In this document: positions 37,425-49,437 of the stretch, one piece after another
How positions within the stretch are numbered: position 1 is the first letter of the stretch
Layout: each line of letters begins with the position of its first letter
NCBI GenBank assembly: GCA_013339895.1
Contig: JABACO010000004.1
Coordinates: 4,042,616 to 4,106,615, forward strand
Origin: Ephydatia muelleri
Taxonomy: Eukaryota > Porifera > Demospongiae > Spongillida > Spongillidae
Direction of reading: 5' to 3'
Length of the DNA stretch: 64,000 nucleotides
The notes under the pieces: generated by a model
The model's input: the letters and a program-made list of their open reading frames with translations, nothing else
Told to the model about the DNA's origin: nothing
Database searches by the model: none
Translations under genes and position numbers: made by a program

Positions 37425-39219
37425 ACCTTTTATTATCTGGTGCATATATATATTGAAATAAGGATGTAAATAATAATGTGCATTTATTTCTATTCTTGTA
37501 TCTTGTATCCCGTTCCAGTGTATTATTATTATTATTTTGTTTATTATTTAAAAAAAAGAAAAGTAAAAACAATAATTATTACAATGCCCTGATATGATAT
37601 GAATTTACAAAACCAAACTACATTAGTTTCACTAAAATCTAAATCAAAGGCTTTAATTATAAACTGTTAGTTGGTGTTTGTGAATAGCCATCCGAGTCTT
37701 TTTGGCTGGTTCCAAGACAAAAAACATTTCCACTGCATCATTTTATTACCTTGCACTTACCACCATCATTCTCAGAATGTTTCCTCATCTCAGCCGTTTT
37801 AGCAGCCACGCCAAATAACATGCCCGATTCCACAACAAAAATTAAGCGGGATGTGGCAGCGATTTAGAATGCTGTTAAGGCACTATATTGCCATCCCAGT
37901 CGACTTCACGAACTCATTAAAGAATCCTTCCTTTTTCTCCTACGCCTCCACCTTTCGTTAATACCGGTACTCGATCAGAGATAATATTAGATCCAACCTC
38001 TAACAGGTTGTGCGAAAGCCAACAGGCCATGTAGGTTCATCTCGTTTACAAAACCGAGCAAGTGTGTGACAGTCTGAGCTGCGTTTATGTATCCATGGTG
38101 AAGCCTCCAGAAGCTTTCATTTCCTGCCATTCTCTATGTAGATTGTTTCCACCATGCAAAGCTTCTTCCAGGGTCTCTCAGTATCGGGCCGCTCCCTACC
38201 CCATCTTTCCTCCCTAGTATTCTGCGCCGGAAGATTTTCGGTTGCCTTATAACTACAATAACGGCGGTTCATGTCGAGACTTATACATGTAGACGGCATG
38301 TAAAATATCTGTACTACGATTAGCACTGGTACTAAAAAAAGTACTAATTTGTTTACAACGTTGTTACACCTTCTGTACTGGATTAGTTACTGGATTTCTC
38401 AAATGTAATTTGACCTTCATACTAGACAATAGTCATTTATTAGTAGAGCTAGGGTGGTTTATTGAATTATTTTAATTTTTCAACGGTTGTGTTATGTAAT
38501 TACTGCGTGCGTGTATGTGTGGTCTGGAGTGTGCATGGTGTATGTGTGGTGTGTTTGATGTGTTGATGAAAATGGAAGAGGCAGAAAGAGTACGGCAGTA
38601 ACAGGACGTAATAAAACACCATGTTGACCTGTACTCAGAGTTCCGAGGAATCTATGAGTAGAGGGGAAGGGGAGGAGTGAGGGAAGGGAGGGTTAACTCA
38701 ACACTGTATCAATAGTTATTCGGAATTCATATGAAACATCTGAACAGGGTGTGTGTCTAAAGCTTAATGAGATTCCAAATGATGACAGACTGAATAAATG
38801 GTGTTGGTCAGTGCAAGAGGACTGGCCTATGCTCCACACACAGTGTACATGTGCATTCCACGCTTACAAAAGAAAACACACTTCTCACTTACATTGTACG
38901 TTTTCAAGAACAGGCAAAGAACTCAACCTGTTTGGTTGAAGTCCAGATAGTACTGCAGCCTTCTAAATACCAATTGGGGGCAGTAAACTAACGAGATCAA
39001 AATTTCAACCCCCTTGACCCTCGTCCGTACTGTAGGGATTATGGCCGACCAGCGTCCTTTTCCTGCCTCCTTTCTCTTTTGATTTGACCTGTGTAGTGCT
39101 GACCTGACCCGTCCCAAAGTCTTGCCATGCATCATATCTACATGTATGGACAGTTGGTCAATGAAAAACCTGCTAACCATACACTAACATCACAATGACC
39201 AGTTTAGCCTAATACCCTG
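37425..39219. other. No gene identified
   Basis: The longest ORF (85 codons at 38923-39180, minus) has no recognisable domain. A plus ORF at 38751-38939 is short and unsupported. GT-rich simple sequence lies near 38.5 kb. Confidence 0.4.
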
Positions 39220-39342
39220 ATCAGTGCATGCTAACACCATCCTCAGATCAGTGCATGCTAACACCATCCTCAGATTAGTGCATGCTAACACCATCCTCAG
39301 ATCAGTGCATGCTAACACCATCCTCAGATCAGTGCTTGCTAA
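39220..39342. repeat. 27-bp tandem repeat, about 4.6 copies
   Basis: Unit ATCAGTGCATGCTAACACCA + TCCTCAG, repeated head to tail at 39220, 39247, 39274, 39301 and a partial at 39328, with one or two substitutions. No spacer variation, so not a CRISPR array. Confidence 0.9.
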
Positions 39343-39975
39343 GTGTGATGCATCTGAGATAATTCTTTTAGCTACCAACAGCTGTTGCTCTTAGCCAGAT
39401 CCAAATATAGCATATCACCTGATGATGTAATGTATAAAACACCCAGAAGCATGGGTATGCAGTACATGATTTCCCATTCCAATTTATAAATTGTATAACA
39501 ATATCACGTGTAGAACAATTGTCAAACAAGAAGTGACAATTTAACGTGCCTAGTTTTTTTTCCATAAGTATCTTCATCTTCTCCTCCTCCTACCCCAATG
39601 TTACACAAAATAGACTTATATTCAAGCGTTATAAATAAAAATGGAAACCTGCACATATGCTCAAGATATACATGTAGACATACTGTAGCTGTATGAGACT
39701 GCAATACATGAACAGCCAACTTACATGCAAATAAATTACGACCATACAATAAATGATGCTAAACAACATCCTTCACAAAATCCAACTTTATATCACATGA
39801 TTAAGATGCCTCTTCTTACACAGAGCAATACACCCCTTACTCATTGCGCTGAAAAAATTGACCATCAGAGGGAGCTTCAATTCATAGCAACAGGTTCTAA
39901 ACATAATTACCACACATTTAAGTACTGTACATTTGTTATTAAACGTCATGTGACCTGTGCACATCCTCACATTAC

Positions 39976-40889
39976 AGGTGATGGAGCCAGGTGTGTGGCC
40001 TCTGCACTGGCCACAAAGGGCTTCACGGTTGATGGTAGCCCAAATCCATCTTCAATCCTGCATCAACAAGACAAACCGATACGCATACATATATGTACAC
40101 AAGTCAAAGATGCGTGTTAGTTTAGAATTGCAATGCTTTCATACACCTAGCTGCTGTCAGGAATATGTTACACTACAGAGTTTGTACAAGGTTACTTGCA
40201 TCCTCTGTCTGTCTATAACAAACTCTAATTAAGGCACAGGTAAATATCAGCTTGCATGCATATTTATATTTTCAATCCATACTACTGTTATTGTCGTTAG
40301 CTTATAAAATTTAATAGATTTATTGTTCCTTGAGAATTAATACTAACTAGACCAAGGACATGACCAAGCATCAAGCAACCAAATGACAAACAAGTATCGA
40401 GGGAAGAAGAGTGGACCGGGAAGGGTGGTGACTGCATCCACCTACACTAGCTCGTCAAAAGGTAAACACAAACAACAAGCAGATGCTCACATGGAAGGGT
40501 TGGCAATGATACAAATGTGGTTTCGTGGTTTCCCTCTCCCGTGAGTGAGCTTCACACACCTGATATGCGTGCGCACACCCACACACACGTCATTTATTCA
40601 TAGTCTTTTTATTGTTTATTACATCTAATGTCACAGCCACTTTCTCTTTGATTAAATGCATTCATACACGTGTGCACAACAGATCAGTCCCATCAGATCC
40701 ACACACACACTCACGCACAAACACACACACGCGCATACACATACAACCATGCACCAAATTCAAAATCCCTAACCTGTTCTCAGACACAAACTTGGGAGAG
40801 CATTGTCTCCCAATCATTTGTTCAGCGACCGACGACACATGTTCCATTAGCTTTGGCCTCCATAGTCTGCCCACTCTCTGAACTCCATC
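39976..40889 (-). CDS. Two exons of an unidentified minus-strand gene
   Basis: Exon a (40889-40774) lies between an acceptor CATTGCATAG and a donor ACAG|GTTAGG and reads DGVQRVGRLWRPKLMEHV...SVAEQMIG. Exon b (40057-39976) lies between TTGATGCAG and CACCT|GTAATG and reads IEDGFGLPSTVKPFVASAEA. Exon a ends in phase 2 and exon b starts with the single base that completes the codon, so they join in frame. Start, stop and other exons were not found. The intron contains a CA-rich tract. Family not recognised; it could be a working gene or a remnant. Confidence 0.4.
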
Positions 40890-41649
40890 CTATGCAATGA
40901 CGATAAGAGAGAATTGAGATGGGGGTAAGCCCTGCCATCAGTAGGACTTACATACAACCACTTATGTATTGTGAGAGACACATTCAGAAATTCAATTCAC
41001 ATACAGTATTACATACTGAACTATGTCTCAATTAATGGTTCAGTGGTAAGTGTTTAAATACAATCACACAATGCTGGATGAAATGCTCATGGTGAGGATC
41101 CCCTCACCCCAATCTGCAAGAATGGTTACTATAAATTGTGGAGGCGGCTAGGTGGGGGAGTGTGATGTTGCCTAGTGTTTGGCCTCCCCACGACCGACTC
41201 CGACGGTAAGAGAATAAAAGGGGAGGAGACAGGAGCTCGGTGTGTCCTTTCTGGTGGCCACCTCCTCTCTCGCCTTGACATCGCACAGCTAGTGAAAAAT
41301 TGGCCATCTTCCGTTCCACCACTCTCTCGGCCTTTTCCATTTTCTTTTCTTGTGATCCTCATATTCTCACTATGGTCCAGCCAATCTCTGATTGGTCAGT
41401 CGCTCACGCAAAATGGTTTGGAAAATCATGCAACTACACCTCCTAAGAATGTCATGACAGAACAACAAGCCACAAACAATATGCTAATAGAACTAAGTTA
41501 TGAATCACCCGATTGCGTCACAATGTTGGTTGTGATATGAATACCACATATGGAAGCAAACTACATATAAATTATAACATTCAATGAATACAGTACCTGA
41601 CAGGCAAAATAGTAGTTGCACATTTTTCCTTACAACTGTCCATATAAAC

Positions 41650-41763
41650 ATCACATGACTTGCAATGTTCTACGAGTATCAGAGTAATGCACATTACATC
41701 ACATTCACTTTTCAAACACAATACTTCAATACTGTGTTAGCACCATAGTTAACAATGAACACA
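41650..41763 (-). pseudogene. 3' end of a fifth TRIM-NHL copy
   Basis: About 110 bp match the ends of copies 2-4, including the stop codon (41714-41712) and the last codons (KYCV), plus the 3' flank with CACATGACTTGCAATGTTC. Homology stops abruptly at about 41763. Confidence 0.8.
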
Positions 41764-42369
41764 GAGAGGTGGGGCTACAAGTAACAGAGGGGCCTAAAGG
41801 TAAATATATGAGCACAGTTTCTATTAGAATATCACATTGTAGGAGGATAGGTGTGGTCATGGGGGAGGGGCGTATGGGTCCAATGCTGATGCAGTTAGTG
41901 ATCACCTATATATATCATCGCTCACCGTGTAGATAAGGTAGCTACATGTACATGTATGACCTACATTTGGGGTAGTACTTGTTTAAAGGCCTTGTTGGTG
42001 TTCCAGGGTAATGCTTAGCCTCATCGTATCACAAGTGAGCAGGATCAGGGCTCTGCTCTTTAAGCAAGCCGTTTCTTTTCAAGCTCTGGTTGATAATTTT
42101 CCTGTTCACAAACCAGTTACATTTCAAGCTCCGATTTGTGGTATGCTCTTTCTCACATAAACGTCACGTTACAATTTTTGAGGTATTTCTCTCATTGTTT
42201 GACTCACTTCTTTCCAGGTGTGAAGGCATTTTACTTCCCTAACAAAAAGTGTCAAAACAACAACAATTGAAGCATCAGTTATTAGCAGAATTCGGACATT
42301 TGTCAATTACATCACCCTATACATGCATATAGCATAGTTCTTATATGGTAGTTGCCAATACAACTACCA

Positions 42370-42554
42370 ACCTACATTGCTCTGAGACTATTTCTCTGTC
42401 TGTCTGTCTCTCTCACCTTGCCTCACGCCTAGCTGCCAGGTTTGACAACATAAAATCACAGGCCACCTTCATGCTCTACAGTAGGCTTAACCTGGCCCTT
42501 GTCCGAGCTAATGCAGACCGCCTGGCATATGGCAATGGCTCTGATCTCATATAA
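42370..42554 (+). pseudogene. Retroelement C-terminal tail relic 6
   Basis: Reads HLASRLAARFDNIKSQATFM then LYSRLNLALVRANADRL, the last part of the same domain as relics 3 and 5. Confidence 0.55.
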
Positions 42555-43797
42555 GCACCTTAGTCTTTGGTAGTGTTGTTCATGACTAAAATTATCATAA
42601 TGTTTTATTTATTGCTGTACATGTATCATATTATGCAAATTATTGTAGATATTATTCATCAACTACAATTTAATTATTACATAGAACACTACAAATTTAG
42701 TACCTAAGCCTAACTAATATTTCAGACATAGTCTACTCAAATGATTGGGGCAGACTTCTCGTCAAAATAGCTCTTGCTAATAAAATAAAAATACTGAACT
42801 AATAATTTTGTGCCTGTTTGATAGTTGCTATACTTCAACTGCTGATACTGTATTACATTGCTTGAGACTATTTGATCACAAAAGCGATGATGCCTCTATT
42901 GGTGCAAATTCATTCTTTAACAGTATCAGAAGAGGCTGCACCCTTTGTTCTCTACAACCGCAACGGTTTTGTGACATAAAACCATGACAAAACTGCTCAC
43001 TTTTGTCTTCTTATTCGATGTAAACAACAAGCTAAACGATCCGATCATCAGGGATCTTGTTAGAAACGGGGCGCGTGTTTTTTTAATGACTTCATAGTCG
43101 GGGTCAAATCCTATATGGAAGTTTCAAGCAAAACTTCAGATAACATTTGTCTCCATATTGATTCTTTGCTGTCCAAATTAGTGACAGGATACCAAGTCAC
43201 ATGAATTGCCTTTAAATCACCTCTACAATAATATCCATGCCGTTCAATATAAATGAATGCACAGCCAACCATACTTAATTATTCCCAACCACTCACCTGA
43301 CTGATCACTGAGAAATTACACTAAGAGCTTGAGACTATGTAATCATTATGTGAAAATGTACTTAGTGATCATATCAGACTCAACCCAAAATATTGTGAGT
43401 TTAGGTTTCTGAATTAACATAGTAGTGAAGCTAAGATTACCCAGATTTGAAGTTGGTTACCTTGCATTAGTGTCAAAGACATGTACATCAACCAATGACA
43501 AGGTCCATGTTTTTGCGCATATAAAAGTTAATGATGTTCTGAAGCTATTCAGTATTCAGTAAAAAGCTTAAAGAAAACAAATGAGATAAGTTATAGTGTA
43601 GTGCTCAGTACAAAATCTGTGTGTACTAAGGTGGGAGGTATCAAGGAATCCCAGTTAATGAACACCTAACGAGAACTAATAGACTCACAGTGGTCAGGAA
43701 GGTGTGGTCTCCCCATACATGTCATTAACCCTGGCCCACAATATCAAGTTAACAAGTGCAACTGAAATAGATAAAATAGCCGTTATTTTGTTAAGTA
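42555..43797. other. No gene identified; upstream region of the next gene
   Basis: AT-rich sequence with no long ORF. Promoter elements for the gene starting at 43798 should lie here but none is clear. Confidence 0.35.
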
Positions 43798-44633
43798 ATG
43801 ATGGCAGTGGACAGGTACAAAGTCCGGACTGGTACTTCAGCCAAGCATGATTGGCAAATGACCAAGGACACCATTCAGGTAATCCTTGTTTGTGTTCTAT
43901 TTTTAACTTCACACATTCCCCCAGATAAGTGTACATAAAATAAATTGTAACACTATCACATGTAACTTGGACATGATACATTATAACTTTGTGAACAAGT
44001 GTTCCAAAAAATTGTTAATGTCAGGATGAGAATGGTGATGCAATATAAAACAAATTGTCCGAATGAAACCCGGAGAGAAACCATACAAGGAAACATCCTA
44101 TTGTTCTTCTTTGAAAAATTGGTACTACGTATACTAACGTGAAATGCATTGTGTTGTGTTTACAGCAAGCACGTGACCCATCAAACAAAGACGACAATGG
44201 AAACATCAATGTGAGTGCGTGGAGTAATGTTGTCTTAATCGGTAGCAGCTATAGTGAGTACTGTTGTTACAACAGCTGCCTGAGTTGATCTTGTATTACT
44301 GGCCAATACGGGGGAGGAGGAGGAGGGAGGCATATAGCTTACATAGTAAGCGGAGTGTGTTATCACGCGAGGCAAACACTTTGTGTAGGATGGTGTGGGG
44401 GAGAGTTGGTAGGCCTGGATTAGGCCGTTTAAATTTGTTTGCTTCTAGAGTACATAGTAGTAGGAGCACCTTATCGGGAGCAAGGCACGGCCGAGGGGCC
44501 TTGACTGAAGTGTTTTTGCCTCTGGCTACATTTAAACCTTTCTTATCCTGTTTCAGTAGCAAGGAGACGTTTGCAGCAAGACAGGCATGGTGAGCTCTAA
44601 TTGGAATAGCTATTGCAACTTACGTTATAGCTT

Positions 44634-44712
<79 letters not shown>

Positions 44713-45370
44713 AGGGGGTGATGGCAAAATAGACTGCAAACTACCTAGCTTTTATACTTTGTTCTGCTATTTTGTCTAACTTGCCTAGTGTATTGTACAA
44801 ATATCAGAAATCCTTCTGGCTTCATTTTCAGCTTTGTTGCTTGTAACGGGAGGGCATGCACATATCCAGTGCTGATACAACCCAAAAACAGTGGTTATGA
44901 CATCATCTCGTAAGTCGATTGTTCTATGAACCCCCACCCTCTTCCTTAACAAAATTACTCCTACTTCAATCACTCCAATGTCTTACTGCCACTGTCTATA
45001 CAGTCTTGCCCTGGAGAACCTTAGCATTGAGGAGGAATCAATGAGCACAGATCACTCTATGTATGTGGTTGCACCATGCACCATCAAATGCACCAGCAGT
45101 TACAAATCTAAGGCAGAGATTTTGTTGGGATGTAAATGATAATATGTTTATTTCAGCATCATCCACAACACCCCCAATTTGGAACTTTGGTACATATATA
45201 TGATCCTTTTATTTTTCCTACCTGTGATCTTGCCCCCCCCCCCCCCCCCCCCCCTCCCCCTTTCTTTCTTTTTTGCTGCTAGCTTCTCTAGGCTGACCAT
45301 GATTCAGCCATTACCACTCTCCCACATCAGCTCTCATCCCCTGACCATGTCAGTACCAACTGACAGCTAA
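43798..45370 (+). CDS. Seven-exon gene, function unknown
   Basis: Exons: 43798-43878 (MMAVDRYKVRTG...), 44166-44210, 44557-44589 (SKETFAARQA), 44832-44909 (CFVACNGRACTYPVLIQP), 45004-45060 (LALENLSIEEES), 45157-45189 (IHNTPNLEL), 45283-45370 (ends MSVPTDS, stop at 45368). Every border is AG/GT, and exons 3-7 all join in phase 2 without a stop, which chance would rarely give. Exon 1 ends in phase 0 while exon 3 needs phase 2; using an acceptor 4 nt downstream (exon 2 from 44170) restores the frame, or an exon is missing. The product would be about 135-150 residues, with no signal peptide or known domain that I recognise. A (GT)n tract lies in intron 3 and a C-run just before exon 7. Confidence 0.6.
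44641..44709. repeat. (GT)n microsatellite in an intron
   Basis: About 34 GT repeats between exons 3 and 4 of the seven-exon gene. Confidence 0.95.
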
Positions 45371-45718
45371 AGAAGCGGGTAAGGCTGGGATGCCTCTATG
45401 CTACTGGTATTACCAGTCTTTCCACACAGGTCACAATGTTCAGAGCAGTTCTCACAGCCCAGACAATGGGGTGCATGCATTAATTTGCAAGCACGTTGGA
45501 TGACACATGTATGCACTGTTATTGAATTAAATGTCATTACACTGACACAAGAGCACTGCACCCTCTAAATCCAAGGAGGGCTGGATAGTGAGCATATGGG
45601 TACACAGATCATGGGCAACCCAATAGCCATAAATGTGAGCTGGATAACTCACTCCACCATCATGATTTATCTGAAGAGATATATTATGTGCAGGCAATGC
45701 CTTTACCAGTGTCCTCAT
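45367..45718 (-). other. Two overlapping minus-strand ORFs, possible exons
   Basis: One ORF reads INHDGGVSYPAHIYGYW after an acceptor-like ATCTCTTCAG; the other contains APHCLGCENCSEHCDLCGKT and ends at ACTG|GTAATA. Both look protein-like and Cys/His-rich, but they sit in different frames, abut the 3' end of the plus-strand gene, and no full exon chain was found. Confidence 0.25.
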
Positions 45719-46025
45719 TCATTTAGTGAGTATGCACTCCCACTGGTGAAGCTATTGCCTGCACAGAAATGAGTGCTCATTGTTTCGTTATATGCTTCCA
45801 ATTTCGGACATTTGCGAATCTCTTACATCACAAATTTAATTCTGATGGTGAAAATATTTGAAGCTCAATTATTTATATATTTTAGCATCGATATTTCGAT
45901 AATACAATATTTGAAAACAGATATACCTATTTACCCGGAACCTTTCTCAATTAAAGATATCCCAAATACACTGCACATCAAATGTAAGTTACATTACAAC
46001 TGTTATCTGCATCAAGAGTACATGT

Positions 46026-47287
46026 TTAATTGTCCCATGCAGTAGAAAAATAAAGTGTTAAGGAGGCAAACACACGAGTCCTCACTGAGGTGATGTCATT
46101 GATTCCAGTGCAACAAACTGTGCAGGGCAGTGTTAGGAAATCTTCAGTCTTAGTCCATCGGCCACTTTCCTTCCCCGTGAACAGTCCACACCACACCCTA
46201 TTTGAGGTGTCTGTGAACTCCCCTGTGCCCAAAAGCCTGTGAACAGAACATGATGTCATCAACCTTTACTGGTGAAAGGTTAGCAACATTACCACACAAA
46301 CATTTGAAATGACAATTTGTACATGTTAAATGACATCATGATACTGGTCAGTATAAGTGCACGGCATTAGGATAAAACAGATGGAGACCTTGCTGTGCAC
46401 ATATGATCACATCCCAGTTATGGCAATGGCAGTATACATGTATGTGTGTGCAGGCGCATAGAGACAGCTTGTGTCCTTCGCATGTGCATGGTGTGCTTAT
46501 GTGAGCTGAGTTAATGGACACGAGGACAATACACGTGATGGACAACATGGGCTTACTTGTTGTGTACAAATGGACCAGTGTACTTTGATCCATCAGGCCA
46601 CGTGTAGATGCCCATCCCATGACATTCGTTGTCAACAAAGTCACCCTATTTTTGCTGTGTGTGTGTGTGTGTGTGTGTGTGTTTGTGTGTGTGTTTTGTG
46701 TGTGTGTTTTGTGTGTGTGGGGGGGAGGGGGGAAAGAAGCGTGTACATCTTGCATGCGATCACGTCAGGTCGCATGGGTATATATGGTTTTTGGGTGCAT
46801 TTATACCGGTATGTGTAATGCCCAAACGCATACGCACACAATGAGTCTGCATGGTGTTTATGTTCAAACCATCTGTTCCACTTACAACGTACGTCGCTTT
46901 GGTGGTATACTTCACTTCCCCTGTCACGTCAATAGAAACACGTTATGAGTTTTGAAAAGTGACACCCGGTCCCGTTACCTTTCCCATTCATTTTGTCATT
47001 CTTCCACTGTCCAGTATACACGAGTCCATCAACAAAATGTTGAGTTCCCATTCCGCTGCGCTCGATGCGTCCTTCGGTCACAATGAAATCTCCTTCTGAA
47101 ATGGCGGGAGAAGGAATGACAGAACAATAATCGGTCCACAATGCTCACCATATCTGTCTCCATTTGGAAAAACGTACACACCAGATTGTAAGGAAGGGGC
47201 GGAGCCCTCTTTTTTCTTCGTTCCCTTTTCTACCACAAGCATGCATAAGACGAAAAAGCGATAAAAGTTACTGCCCGACGACAACAA
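46026..47287 (-). CDS. MORN2: MORN repeat-containing protein 2 orthologue, five exons
   Basis: Minus-strand exons: 47287-47149 (start at 47287 or, more likely, Met at 47242), 47095-46979, 46920-46886, 46645-46557 and 46236-46026. All borders are AG/GT and phases match at every junction (1, 1, 0, 2). The product runs VYVFPNGDRYEGDF, then MGTQHFVDGLVYTGQW, NDKMNGKGE, YVGDFVDNECHGMGIYTWPD, GSKYTGPF and GTGEFTDTSNRVW. This follows vertebrate MORN2 repeat by repeat: four MORN motifs plus the C-terminal EFTD segment. MORN2 is a small protein implicated in LC3-associated phagocytosis and male germ cells in mammals. The C-terminus after the last motif is longer than the vertebrate form and unrelated, or a further intron was missed. 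A (GT)n tract (about 46659-46719) sits in the intron before exon 4. Confidence 0.85.
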
Positions 47288-47468
47288 GTCGGTGATAAAC
47301 TAGTTTGTTCTCCAACACTCACCTGTGGGCATTAATTAAATATCAAGCTATTGCCATGGCGTCAGTTGTCTTGTACCCAGTTATGCAATGCAAGTGTGTG
47401 TTGAATTTTGACAATAATGACGTAATATTTGGTTTCGATATAATTATTCAATCGCTTACACAACAATG

Positions 47469-47883
47469 TGGAACGTTTTATACGAAATGGGTCTTGTGAT
47501 TTTATTTTATAACATAAAATTTAAATCGATATATCTTCCGAAATATTAACTCTATCGGGTTCCTATTTTTAACACAACATACCACACCATTACTATATGT
47601 GTAAATCCATTGTGGTATCTTACACATGCGGGGTACCGATGTTTCGAGGTCCATACCCCGTAGGGTTCAAAATGGCCACATCTTCAGGTAGGAGTGTCCA
47701 AATCGGCTCAAAATAGGTACCTATCATGTATGTAGAAGGGTCCTACCGCTATTGATTTCTTCTGTTCATTATGGTATGTTGTGTTAAAAATAGGAACCCG
47801 ATAGCATTTATATTTCAGATGACATATCGATTTAAATTTATAAAATAAAATCCACAAGACCCATTTTCATATAGAACATTCCA
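47469..47883. mobile_element. Foldback/MITE with about 115-bp inverted arms
   Basis: The left arm (47469-47585) and right arm (47768-47883) are imperfect complements over GGGTCTTGTG, ATTTAAATCGATAT and CTATCGGGTTCCTATTTTTA. The central part has no ORF. The two halves differ by substitutions and small indels, so the element is old. Confidence 0.75.
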
Positions 47884-48006
47884 TGTATAACTAAATCTAT
47901 GCATGCATGCGATCTTGTACTAGCGTGTGTTTTGATCCGTGCCCACATCACTTTAATAACTACTAACAAACGAGCGTTTCATTAATAAGAACACAAACTT
48001 TGAATG

Positions 48007-48900
48007 GTGCCGGTGTCGCAGACGATAATGACTCCCGTATAAATTGACTATGGGCCCCAGTCATTGATGCCTAGGCATATATGACTCCCGGTCAATTACG
48101 CCTAGGCATAATTGACTCCCCAGTCATTGGCACCTAGGCATATATGAATCCCCAGTCATATGTGCCTAAGCATAATTGACTCCCCCCTGATGCAAATGAC
48201 TCCTGGGAAAAAAAAAAAAAAAGAAACATACACACACTGATACTGATACATTGTGCTATTTAGAGCAACTTGAACATAACCATGTGTCGGGAATACATTT
48301 TTGCTCGATTTCACACATCTGAAATGATACTACTGGCTACATTGATTGAATATCGATCCAGTATAGTGTTTTCTTAAATATGACATACAAACAATTTTTT
48401 TGCCATTGTCCTTTCCTGTGCCTTCTTGATATTCATTTCCACTTTTTTGAATTATTTCGCCAATAAAAACGACTTGAAACCTTCTCAATTGTTTTACCTC
48501 TGCCTAGATGGCATCCTACAGCCCAATCCATGGACACTGAAAAGTTATAAATTTTATACGTACATACCTTCTATTCCAGAATGGCATGACTCCAGTATCC
48601 GCCTTTTTTCATCGTCTGATCGCACGCAAATCTTCTTGTAGTATAACATTCCTGTTTCAAACTTGAAATTATTTTTACACTTGCGTCTTAAATCTTCTCT
48701 CCCTTTGTCATGCCCTTGGGGTAATACTGGCTACAACGTAAATACGTCTCCACTGCAGTGAACTCAATCATTAAGCGCTCCTAAAAAAAACGTTCTTAGA
48801 ATTCCAGCTCGGGAGTCATACATGCCTTGTGGGAGTCATTAGTACCTTAGGCGTTAATGACTGGGGGAGTCAAAATATGCCTCTGACACCGGTGTGGCAC
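48007..48900. mobile_element. TIR element with internal short repeats
   Basis: The left end GTGCCGGTGTCGCAGACG and the complement of the right end (GTGCCACACCGGTGTCAGAG) are related, and both continue into TGACTCCC. The left 180 bp holds about five degenerate copies of a roughly 30-bp unit (GACTCCC-AGTCATT-CCTAGGCATA), with inverted copies near the right end. No transposase. Non-autonomous DNA element of unassigned superfamily. Confidence 0.55.
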
Positions 48901-48980
48901 ATCCAGCATACTCGCGCCAAAGGCCAGGTAAAATATTAGAAGCCTGTGCGTTTATTGGAGCCGACGTGAGGCGCCGCGCA

Positions 48981-49260
48981 ATGGCTTCAGACAGCAGCAT
49001 TCAAGCGTCACCTGACGGAGGAGATGTTGCCTCCCAGATTCCGTTCCACGACTTGTGCGCCCTCATGGAGAAGATCCACAAGACCCAAGGCACGGACAAG
49101 AAGAAGATACTCTCGCTCGTCCTTCATCGAGCGGTGGGCGGGAAACTCACGCCAGACTGCATCACACCGACGCGGCCACGACGGTTCGTACCACGGGGCA
49201 GACATGGATGGGACTGGACGCACTCGAAAGTACCTCAGTGTGATGATTTACATGCAGTAG
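48981..49260 (+). CDS. Possible DNA ligase IV N-terminus, partial
   Basis: From ATG at 48981 the frame reads MASDSS...VASQIPFHDLCALMEKIHKT, which matches the start of animal DNA ligase IV (VASHVPFADLCSTLERI in vertebrates as I remember it). Ligase IV seals breaks in non-homologous end joining. After about residue 45 the reading frame is unclear: SFIERW, expected next, lies in another frame. The sequence runs into retroelement and assembly-gap DNA at 49338. Either a 5' fragment of a gene whose rest is misassembled, or a broken copy. The local GC is higher than in surrounding DNA. Confidence 0.4.
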
Positions 49261-49337
49261 ATAATATCTCTGGGGCGGGTGGAGAAGAAGCGAAGGGCTT
49301 GAGTAGTGAGGGGTTGGAGGGAGGAGTGCGGAAGAGA

Positions 49338-49437
49338 NNNNNNNNNNNNNNNNNNNNNNNNNNNNNNNNNNNNNNNNNNNNNNNNNNNNNNNNNNNNNNN
49401 NNNNNNNNNNNNNNNNNNNNNNNNNNNNNNNNNNNNN
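49338..49437. other. Assembly gap, 100 N
   Basis: Exactly 100 N, the conventional placeholder for a gap of unknown size. It separates the ligase IV-like fragment from the hAT fragment inside gypsy element A. Confidence 1.

Noticed and set aside
38923..39180. 85-codon minus ORF
   Set aside because: No domain, no splice partners, and looks like repeat DNA.
39220..39342. Regular 27-bp repeats resembling a CRISPR array
   Set aside because: Repeats are contiguous with no spacers, in a eukaryotic genome; a minisatellite.
44277..44345. LPELILYYWPIRGR resembling the start of a glutathione transferase
   Set aside because: Too short, followed by a low-complexity Arg run, and no further transferase motif; lies in the intron of the seven-exon gene.
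46348..46948. Overlapping Cys/Val- and Thr/His-rich ORFs around 46.7 kb
   Set aside because: Products of the (GT)n tract in the MORN2 intron; the real exon there is 46645-46557.
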